Origin: an uncultured Christensenella sp.
GTDB lineage: Bacteria; Bacillota; Clostridia; Christensenellales; UBA3700
NCBI GenBank assembly: GCA_910579785.1
Contig: CAJTVJ010000040.1
Location: 1-11,054 of the forward strand
Length of the DNA stretch: 11,054 nucleotides
Reading direction: 5' to 3'
Below the pieces are notes generated by a model, which saw only the letters and a program-made list of their open reading frames with translations, had not been told where the DNA came from and did not search any database. Position numbers and translations under genes: made by a program. This document shows positions 1-5,189 of this stretch, piece by piece. Within the stretch, counting starts at the first letter, position 1. Each line of letters opens with the position of its first letter.

Positions 1-5
1 TAACG

Positions 6-38
6 ATTTCCTCAAAGAACAGAGAGCTTTGAGGAAAT
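6..38 (+). other. Perfect 12-bp hairpin
   Basis: Bases 6-17 (ATTTCCTCAAAG) and 27-38 (CTTTGAGGAAAT) are exact reverse complements around a 9-nt loop. No T-run follows on either strand, so it is not a standard intrinsic terminator. It may be a structural part of an RNA that begins before the window or the 3' end of an upstream transcript. Confidence 0.6.
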
Positions 39-80
39 AAGAGACAAAATGCGTATATCAGCCGTCTTTTTGCACTAACA

Positions 81-102
81 GAGCGCGCCTTATGGTGCGC
101 TC
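81..102 (+). other. GC-rich hairpin
   Basis: GAGCGCGCC (81-89) pairs with GGTGCGCTC (94-102) across the loop TTAT, giving nine pairs including one G-T. It is the most stable hairpin in the leader block. It lacks a T-run, and only TCTTCTAAG follows, so a structured RNA is more likely than a terminator. Confidence 0.55.
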
Positions 103-108
103 TTCTAA

Positions 109-150
109 GTGATGGAGATATATAAAGTCACCTCTACCAACGCGGAGAGG
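109..150 (+). other. Two adjoining small stems in leader block
   Basis: GTGA (109-112) can pair with TCAC (128-131). Sharing or abutting base 131, CCTCT-A-CC (131-138) can pair with GG-AGAGG (144-150) around the loop AACGC, leaving one bulged A. Together with the hairpin at 81-102 this gives a compact multi-stem block. The stems are short, so this is suggestive only. Confidence 0.35.
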
Positions 151-267
151 TCTAAACGAGTTGAAAAAAATATTAGATTTTCCGTTTTGATCGTAATGAC
201 AAAGTTATGTTTAAAGCCGTCTTTTGCATTGATGTATAGTTAAAGTTTTTTAATTTTCATAAATCAG

Positions 268-296
268 TTGCGATAAATAATATGTTTTGTTATATT
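268..296 (+). promoter_or_regulatory. Candidate loaP promoter
   Basis: TTGCGA (268-273) and TATATT (291-296) are separated by 17 bp and would start transcription near 303. TTGTTA (287-292) and TATAAA (311-316), with an 18-bp spacer, is an alternative. The stretch is so AT-rich that chance matches are likely. loaP could also be read from a promoter before the window. Confidence 0.3.
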
Positions 297-409
297 GTAT
301 ATAAGTCATGTATAAAAGAAATTTAATAGCAATATTATATTCAAATGCTCATAATAAATGATTATAGTAGAGTTTGTATGATATGTAATAATATTAAAGA
401 GTGGAAGTT

Positions 410-415
410 GGGAGG
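410..415 (+). promoter_or_regulatory. Ribosome binding site that fixes the loaP start
   Basis: GGGAGG lies 6 nt before the ATG at 422. The upstream in-frame GTG at 401 has no comparable site and would put this Shine-Dalgarno sequence inside the gene, so ATG 422 is preferred. Confidence 0.8.
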
Positions 416-421
416 CAGAAT

Positions 422-982
422 ATGAATGAGCCTTATTGGTGGTACGTTTTATTTGTTCGTACTAATACTGAAAAGCGAGTTGTAAGCGATATTGCCGATT
501 TTGCAAAAGTAAATAAATTAAGTAATGAAATAGAGGCGTTTGTGCCTGAGTCGGAAGTTTATTACAGAAACAAAAAATGCAGAGATATAGGGAAGCAGTA
601 CAAAAAGAGGCCGTTATTTCCCGGGTATGTATTTATTGAAACTGACATGGACAGCCAAAGTTTTATTAAAAACTTTATGCGCTATATACATAGTTCTGCC
701 GATGTCATCAAGTTGTTGAGGTATGGTGAGAATGGAGACATAGCATTGACGGAAGATGAGCGAAAGCGTTTTGAATATTTATTCAAAGGTAAAAGGTGCG
801 TAGAACATTCCCAGGGATATATAGAAGGCGACAAAGTTGTGATTACTATGGGACCTTTGAAAGGAAACGAGGGAAGTATTACGTATATCAACAGACATAA
901 TAGATATGCAATAATTGATTCAGAGATGTTTTGTAAAAAGATCTCTGTCAAAGTTGCATTGGAGATAGTTAGTAAACAATAA
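422..982 (+). CDS. loaP: LoaP-type transcription antiterminator (NusG paralog)
   Basis: The 186-residue protein has NusG architecture: an NGN domain (about residues 5-105) beginning YWWYVLFVRTNTEKRV and containing RPLFPGYVFIE, then a C-terminal KOW domain (about 132-165) beginning GYIEGDKVVIT and containing GPLKG. The INRHNRYAII segment and the VALEIV ending resemble the LoaP group of Bacillota rather than housekeeping NusG. LoaP proteins ride with RNA polymerase and suppress termination in long polysaccharide or antibiotic operons. They recognise an RNA hairpin in the target leader. The start is the ATG at 422, served by GGGAGG; GTG at 401 is a poorer choice. The gene ends 28 bp from the convergent yccF and has no same-strand partner downstream, so its target is either upstream of the window or elsewhere. 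The family call is confident and the target is unknown. Confidence 0.88.
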   Translation: MNEPYWWYVLFVRTNTEKRVVSDIADFAKVNKLSNEIEAFVPESEVYYRNKKCRDIGKQYKKRPLFPGYVFIETDMDSQSFIKNFMRYIHSSADVIKLLRYGENGDIALTEDERKRFEYLFKGKRCVEHSQGYIEGDKVVITMGPLKGNEGSITYINRHNRYAIIDSEMFCKKISVKVALEIVSKQ

Positions 983-1010
983 ACAAATTCTTTATAGTTA
1001 TTTTATTTTA

Positions 1011-1388
1011 TCAAGTCCAAACGCTGCAAAATGGAAAGAAGGCAAGTCGACATACTTTAAGCCACTGTCCTGCAAGCGGCAGACCTATCAAAGTTGCGCA
1101 AGAGAGCAGGGCATTGAAAAAGCTTATTCCTCCGAGTATCCAACCTATGCTTATTATCCAGACTATTGAGGCGAATATTCTGTCTGGGACAAGCACGATT
1201 TTTTTGCCGAAAGGCTTATAGTTGACGTAAGCGATTTTAAAGCAGTCCAAAGCTATGGGAAATCCAATGACGGAAAACATAAGAGCAATGCCGACAAATG
1301 CCCACAATACTGCTAAAAATATGCCGCCAAAAATCTTCCAATACAGATTTCCTGCTGTTCTGAACACTTTTTTTATTGCCCATACCAT
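1011..1388 (-). CDS. yccF: YccF-family (DUF307) inner-membrane protein
   Basis: This 125-residue, strongly hydrophobic protein contains two copies of the YccF-type repeat: roughly residues 13-62 (GNLYWKIFGGIFLAVLW, then SVIGFPIALDCFKIA and KPFGK) and 72-122 (ASIVWIISIGWILGG, then TLIGLPLAGQWLKVC and FFPF). Each repeat should form one or two membrane segments followed by the conserved I-G-x-P turn. The biochemical role of this family is not established. No Shine-Dalgarno sequence precedes the ATG at 1388, and a -10-like element ends 6 nt before it, so the mRNA may be leaderless. The gene converges on loaP and diverges from the beta-galactosidase gene. It is slightly shorter than Escherichia coli YccF but looks complete. 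Confidence 0.85.
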   Translation of the reverse strand: MVWAIKKVFRTAGNLYWKIFGGIFLAVLWAFVGIALMFSVIGFPIALDCFKIAYVNYKPFGKKIVLVPDRIFASIVWIISIGWILGGISFFNALLSCATLIGLPLAGQWLKVCRLAFFPFCSVWT

Positions 1389-1394
1389 ACTTTT

Positions 1395-1423
1395 AGTATG
1401 AGAAAAAGGGGAAAATATATCAA
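1395..1423 (-). promoter_or_regulatory. Candidate yccF promoter (leaderless)
   Basis: On the minus strand TTGATA (1423-1418) and CATACT (1400-1395) are separated by 17 bp. Initiation 7 nt downstream of the -10 falls on base 1388, the A of the yccF start codon, which fits the absence of a ribosome binding site. The -10 matches consensus at four of six positions. Confidence 0.4.
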
Positions 1424-1449
1424 AATTTTATCAAAATGTTCATTTGATA

Positions 1450-1478
1450 TTGATTTAATGTCATGATAATGATATAAT
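1450..1478 (+). promoter_or_regulatory. Promoter of the beta-galactosidase gene
   Basis: TTGATT (1450-1455), a 17-bp spacer and a perfect TATAAT (1473-1478) form a strong sigma-A-type promoter with a start near 1485. The leader is about 34 nt. The -35 faces away from the proposed yccF promoter, so this is a divergent control region. The dyad-like TCAT-GATA-ATGA at 1461-1472 lies in the spacer and could be an operator, but it is too short to claim. Confidence 0.75.
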
Positions 1479-1518
1479 AAACTAAGACAATTTTATTTAC
1501 AGCGATTAGGAGCTTGAT

Positions 1519-4500
1519 ATGAAATATACGTTAGCAAATGACAACTTCAACGACTTTTATTGTTTTGAGGACAACGCGCTCAAACCGCGCGCATATTTTG
1601 TGCCGTTTAAAGATATGGAGGAATGTAAAAAGACGACGTATCTTGAAGAGAGGTACAACTCTTCTCTTGTCGACATATTGAACGGCGAATGGGATTTTAA
1701 GTTTTTTGGTAAAATCAGCGATATGCCGTTGGATATCGACACGGAGGAGATGGATTTTGACAAGGTCAAGGTGCCCGGGTGCTGGCAGTATCAAGGCTAT
1801 GAAAAGCCATTTTATATCAATACTCGATATATGTTTGATATTAGGACCATACCTCTTGTGCCTGCGGATAAGGGATATTACGGTAAAGACTATAATACTC
1901 AAAGCGGACCAAAGGTTGCCGAGGTATACAACAGCGTGGGAATTTATCGCAAAAAATTTAATATCAAGAAGAGCGAGAAGAATATAATTTCATTCTTAGG
2001 AGTAAGCTCTTGTCTTCAACTTTACGTCAACGGTTTTTACGTTGGATATGCAGAGGGAAGCCACAATACGCACGAATTTGACATCACCAATTATCTAAAT
2101 GAGGAGGGCGAGGACAACGAACTTGTCGCATTAGTATATAAATGGTGTAACGGTACTTTTCTTGAATGTCAAGATATGTTTAGAAGCAACGGTATTTTTA
2201 GAGACGTATATATCACCGGCTACGGCAAAACTTACGTATGGGACTATAAGTGCGTCAGCAAGAGAAGCGGCAGCGACGAATATAAACTCACCGTCGACGT
2301 AGATAGCGTCAAACAAGAGGGAGAGGACGTGGTATGTCAGCTCTATTTAGGCGATAAACTTATCGATACAAAAATCGGCGATAAGTGTGAATTTTCTGTG
2401 TCTAATCCAAAACTTTGGAGCGCGGAGATACCCAACCTTTATACGCTGTATATTCAAATAAAAAAGGGAGAAGAGAGCATTGAGTGCATACGTCAGGAAG
2501 TTGGATTCAGACATATTGAAATCAACGGCAACGTCTTCTATCTCAACGATATGCCAATAAAGATTAAGGGCGTAAATCACCACGATACGCATGAGACCAA
2601 CGGCTACGTAATGACTGCCGAGGAGCTCAAAGCCGACATAACGTTGATGAAAGAACTCAACGTCAACGCAGTGCGTACGTCGCACTATCCTCCCGATCCT
2701 ATAATGTTGAAGATTGCCAACTATGAAGGCATCTATATGATAGACGAAGCGGACATTGAGACGCACGGTTGTTACGGCGTGCAAAAGACCATTGCGCTGC
2801 CAAATAGAATATCAAACAATAAGAGATGGAAGCATCATTTTTGGGATAGAGTATACAGAATGTATATGCGCGATAAAAACAACGTCAGCGTGACGATGTG
2901 GTCGCTGGGCAACGAGTCTGGCGGTTGGAAAAACCAAGATTATTGTTATGCAAAGCTCAAAGAGCTTGACAGTGTGCCTATACATTACGAGGCTGTTTGC
3001 CGCACGCCGAGATTTAATTACGACGTGGTATCGCAGATGTATGCAAGCACTGAGTTTTATGAAAAGTATAATGCGGGAAAGGCAGCAAAGAAATTTTACA
3101 GAGCGCCTTATTTCCAATGCGAATATGCGCACGCAATGGGCGTAGGTCCAGGCTCTTTGGACTTTTACGTAGAGAAATTTTATGCGGCTGACGGCGCTTT
3201 GGGCGGATGTATATGGGAATGGGCAGACCATGCCGTCAAGACAGACAAGGGATATCTATACGGCGGTGACAACGGCGAGTACGGTCACGACAGCAATTTC
3301 TGCGTGGACGGACTTGTGTCTCCCGACAGAAAGCCTTCTGTCAGCGCGTTGAATATGCAGGCGGCTTATAGACCCGTCAAGGCATATTACATATCACCAA
3401 ATAAGTATTTGCTCAAAAATCTCAATAGATTTTTGTCGACGTCATATCTCGATATTAAATGGCAGTATTTCGTCAACGGAGAAGTTGTCAGCCAAGGCGA
3501 TTTGGATATTGATATATTGCCTATGTGCGACGGCGAAGCGCATATCAAGCACCCTGCGATAGATACGGCAAAAGAGTGTTATATCGACTTTATTTATTAT
3601 GATAAGAATACCGGCAAGTTTGTAGCAAAAGAGCAGATAATGCTGTCGAGATTTATCAAAAAGTGTTCAAAACCCGAAGGCGCAAAGATAATCTGCGTTG
3701 AGGAAAACGGCAAGCTTAAAATTACGACGGAAGCGGCAAAGATAATGTTCAGCACATCTACCGGCAAGCTCATCAGCTATAAGGTTGACGAAAAGGAATT
3801 CTTGCTTACAGATAAAGACGCAAGGATATTTGTTCCCAACATATACCGCGCGCCAATCGACAACTATATGTATATACGCAACAAGTGGCACAAACTCGGA
3901 TTTGACGACGTCACGACAAAATTGGTCGACTTCTATTATGAGAAAGATGGCAACAGCATAAAGGTATATAGCTCAGAAGATATGTTATGCGGCGGCAAAA
4001 AGAGATTTACTGCCGACATAGAGTATACCGTATATTGCAACGGGGCAATAGGTATCACGACTTGGCTGACAAAGGATAAGGCGTATGATATTCCTAAGTA
4101 CGGACTTGACTTTGAAGTGTCTAAGGAGTACAACAACGTCACTTATTACGGAAGAGGAGACGCCGAGTCTTACAGCGATATGGCAGAACACGCAACTATG
4201 GGCATATACTCGTTGACTGCGGATAAGATGTATACCGGATATATCAAACCTCAGGACAACGGCAACCGCAGTGAAGTGAGATGGGCCAGGGTCACTAATG
4301 ACGAAGGTGATGGATTTATGATAAACGGCGACGCAATGAGTTTTAATTTCAACGTCAATAGATATACCGATAAAGATATCGCCGAGGCAATGCACGACTT
4401 TGAACTTGTCGAGAGAGATAAGAATATCGTAAGAATCGACGGCTTTGTCAGAGGCGTGGGAAGCAACAGCTGCGGACCGGACGCAAGAGCGGAGTTTAGG

Positions 4501-4563
4501 CACGCATCTGGCGACGACATACAGTATTCGTTTAGAATATCGCCTATCATAGCTAAAAAATAA
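1519..4563 (+). CDS. lacZ: Beta-galactosidase, glycoside hydrolase family 2 (LacZ type)
   Basis: This protein hydrolyses terminal beta-D-galactosides such as lactose. Its 1014 residues are close to the 1023 of E. coli LacZ. Visible parts are the sugar-binding domain (about 50-230, with VPGCWQYQGYEKPFY from residue 85 and DMFRSNGIFRDV starting at Asp219), an Ig-like domain (about 235-335), a TIM barrel (about 337-630) and a C-terminal small-chain domain (about 735-1014). In the barrel, SLGNESGG gives the acid/base Glu466 and QCEYAHAMG the nucleophile Glu535. VNHHDTHETNG (His354, His355) and RTSHYPPDP (His389) are the usual substrate-site segments. No signal peptide is present, so the enzyme is cytoplasmic and needs imported substrate, yet no sugar transporter or regulator is adjacent. 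AGGAG at 1508-1512 sits 6 nt before the ATG. It is a single-gene unit with its own promoter and a hairpin downstream. True substrates may be plant or host beta-galactosides rather than lactose. Confidence 0.95.
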   Translation: MKYTLANDNFNDFYCFEDNALKPRAYFVPFKDMEECKKTTYLEERYNSSLVDILNGEWDFKFFGKISDMPLDIDTEEMDFDKVKVPGCWQYQGYEKPFYINTRYMFDIRTIPLVPADKGYYGKDYNTQSGPKVAEVYNSVGIYRKKFNIKKSEKNIISFLGVSSCLQLYVNGFYVGYAEGSHNTHEFDITNYLNEEGEDNELVALVYKWCNGTFLECQDMFRSNGIFRDVYITGYGKTYVWDYKCVSKRSGSDEYKLTVDVDSVKQEGEDVVCQLYLGDKLIDTKIGDKCEFSVSNPKLWSAEIPNLYTLYIQIKKGEESIECIRQEVGFRHIEINGNVFYLNDMPIKIKGVNHHDTHETNGYVMTAEELKADITLMKELNVNAVRTSHYPPDPIMLKIANYEGIYMIDEADIETHGCYGVQKTIALPNRISNNKRWKHHFWDRVYRMYMRDKNNVSVTMWSLGNESGGWKNQDYCYAKLKELDSVPIHYEAVCRTPRFNYDVVSQMYASTEFYEKYNAGKAAKKFYRAPYFQCEYAHAMGVGPGSLDFYVEKFYAADGALGGCIWEWADHAVKTDKGYLYGGDNGEYGHDSNFCVDGLVSPDRKPSVSALNMQAAYRPVKAYYISPNKYLLKNLNRFLSTSYLDIKWQYFVNGEVVSQGDLDIDILPMCDGEAHIKHPAIDTAKECYIDFIYYDKNTGKFVAKEQIMLSRFIKKCSKPEGAKIICVEENGKLKITTEAAKIMFSTSTGKLISYKVDEKEFLLTDKDARIFVPNIYRAPIDNYMYIRNKWHKLGFDDVTTKLVDFYYEKDGNSIKVYSSEDMLCGGKKRFTADIEYTVYCNGAIGITTWLTKDKAYDIPKYGLDFEVSKEYNNVTYYGRGDAESYSDMAEHATMGIYSLTADKMYTGYIKPQDNGNRSEVRWARVTNDEGDGFMINGDAMSFNFNVNRYTDKDIAEAMHDFELVERDKNIVRIDGFVRGVGSNSCGPDARAEFRHASGDDIQYSFRISPIIAKK

Positions 4564-4571
4564 CATATTTT

Positions 4572-4608
4572 ATGCGACCCGCAGGTTTGATTTGCCGACG
4601 GGTCGTAT
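4572..4608 (+). terminator. Hairpin terminator after lacZ
   Basis: Bases 4572-4581 (ATGCGACCCG) pair with 4599-4608 (CGGGTCGTAT), ten pairs with one G-T, across a 17-nt loop that can fold further through GG/CC. The T-tail is short (TTTAT overlapping the stem end), so termination may be incomplete. Confidence 0.65.
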
Positions 4609-4660
4609 TTATACACGTAATTAAATATAAAGAAAATATTAAAAACTTTTAAAAAAAGTA

Positions 4661-4689
4661 TTGTAATTATATTTAGAGTATGTTAAAAT
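4661..4689 (+). promoter_or_regulatory. Promoter of ydbC
   Basis: TTGTAA (4661-4666), a 17-bp spacer and TAAAAT (4684-4689) with an extended TGT just before the -10. Transcription should begin near 4696, giving a leader of about 28 nt. Confidence 0.7.
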
Positions 4690-4723
4690 AAAAACAGTAA
4701 ACTATGAAGTTTAGGAGGGCAAT

Positions 4724-4948
4724 ATGCCGGAATTTAAATATCAGGTCGTTGAGACCTATGGAAGCTTGTCGGAGTCGAACAAGGGTTGGAAGAAAGAAAT
4801 TAAACTCATAAGCTGGAATCAGAAAGAGGCCAAATACGATATAAGAGAGTGGTCACCTGACGGCGAAAAAATGGGAAAGGGAGTCACTTTGAGCAAAGAA
4901 GAGATTGTCAGATTGAGAGATTTGCTCAATCAAATCAATTTAGATTGA
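4724..4948 (+). CDS. ydbC: YdbC-family PC4-like ssDNA-binding protein
   Basis: The 74-residue protein matches the bacterial YdbC family, homologous to the eukaryotic coactivator PC4. Diagnostic segments are the GWKKEIKLISWN strand pair, KYDIREWSPDGEKMGKG, and a C-terminal helix TLSKEEIVRLRDLLNQI. Members bind single-stranded DNA or RNA as dimers through a curved sheet, with the C-terminal helix at the dimer interface. A role in transcription or nucleic-acid maintenance is inferred for the family and not proven. The basic and aromatic residues expected on the binding face are present. AGGAGG at 4713-4718 lies 5 nt before the ATG. The gene has its own promoter and is followed by two hairpins, the second with a nine-T tract, so it is an independent unit. 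It is full length for the family. Confidence 0.92.
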   Translation: MPEFKYQVVETYGSLSESNKGWKKEIKLISWNQKEAKYDIREWSPDGEKMGKGVTLSKEEIVRLRDLLNQINLD

Positions 4949-4967
4949 CCTAAAATATGCTAATGCA

Positions 4968-4992
4968 CACTCACGCCTTCTTTGCGTGGGTG
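4968..4992 (+). terminator. First hairpin after ydbC
   Basis: CACTCACGC (4968-4976) pairs with GCGTGGGTG (4984-4992), nine pairs with one G-T, around a 7-nt loop. Only CGTTTAG follows, so it is a weak terminator alone. It may protect the 3' end or work with the hairpin at 5010-5034. Confidence 0.5.
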
Positions 4993-5009
4993 CGTTTAGT
5001 AAGTCATCA

Positions 5010-5034
5010 GCTACCTACGGTAGCATTTTTTTTT
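5010..5034 (+). terminator. Intrinsic terminator of ydbC
   Basis: GCTACC (5010-5015) and GGTAGC (5019-5024) form a perfect 6-bp stem with loop TAC, followed after one A by nine T residues (5026-5034). This is a typical rho-independent terminator separating ydbC from the antiporter gene. Confidence 0.85.
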
Positions 5035-5054
5035 GCAAAATTAAAGTTAATTTG

Positions 5055-5083
5055 TTGACTTATTATTGATATGGGCATATAAT
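5055..5083 (+). promoter_or_regulatory. Promoter of the antiporter gene
   Basis: TTGACT (5055-5060), a 17-bp spacer and a perfect TATAAT (5078-5083). The start would be near 5090, leaving an unusually long leader of about 100 nt before the ATG at 5190. Confidence 0.8.
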
Positions 5084-5123
5084 ATTTTGGATTTAAGGGG
5101 AACGTTGGGGCAGTAGATATTTA

Positions 5124-5157
5124 TGACGGTTTTGCAAAACAATTTGCATATCTGTCA
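5124..5157 (+). promoter_or_regulatory. Hairpin in antiporter mRNA leader
   Basis: TGACGG (5124-5129) pairs with CTGTCA (5152-5157) with one G-T, and TGCAAA (5133-5138) pairs exactly with TTTGCA (5143-5148) around loop ACAA. A 3x3 internal loop separates the two stems. No T-run follows, so it is not an attenuator by itself. It could control translation, mRNA stability or ligand response. I recognise no named riboswitch. Confidence 0.45.
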
Positions 5158-5189
5158 AAAGTTGATCTTTATGCCAAAGGAGTTGCTCT

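Larger units (their letters stand above)
1..400. other. Gene-free leader region with hairpins
   Basis: No convincing protein gene is present. Bases 1-160 have balanced composition and hold several hairpins, listed separately. Bases 160-400 are very AT-rich and probably contain the loaP promoter and leader. A 14-15 base motif occurs twice, at 60-74 and 215-228. The contrast between a structured, higher-GC block and the AT-rich remainder could reflect a small noncoding RNA, the 3' untranslated region of an upstream gene, or a leader element acting on loaP. I could not match it to a known RNA family by eye. Confidence 0.6.

Noticed and set aside
2..40. Possible C-terminal end of a protein gene cut by the window edge (NDFLKEQRALRK, stop at 38-40)
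   Set aside because: Only 12 codons are visible and they coincide with a perfect 12-bp hairpin. The other forward frames also close quickly, so coding cannot be supported.
81..102. Group II intron domain V look-alike starting GAGC
   Set aside because: There is no two-base bulge, no GNAA tetraloop and no reverse transcriptase nearby.
131..150. T-box-like string (ACCAACGCGGAG)
   Set aside because: It lacks the conserved AGGGTGGNACCGCG core, no antiterminator/terminator pair follows, and the downstream gene is not a tRNA synthetase or amino-acid gene.
3985..4566. 193-codon minus-strand frame within lacZ
   Set aside because: It lies wholly opposite a strongly conserved GH2 domain, shows no family resemblance and has no ribosome binding site.
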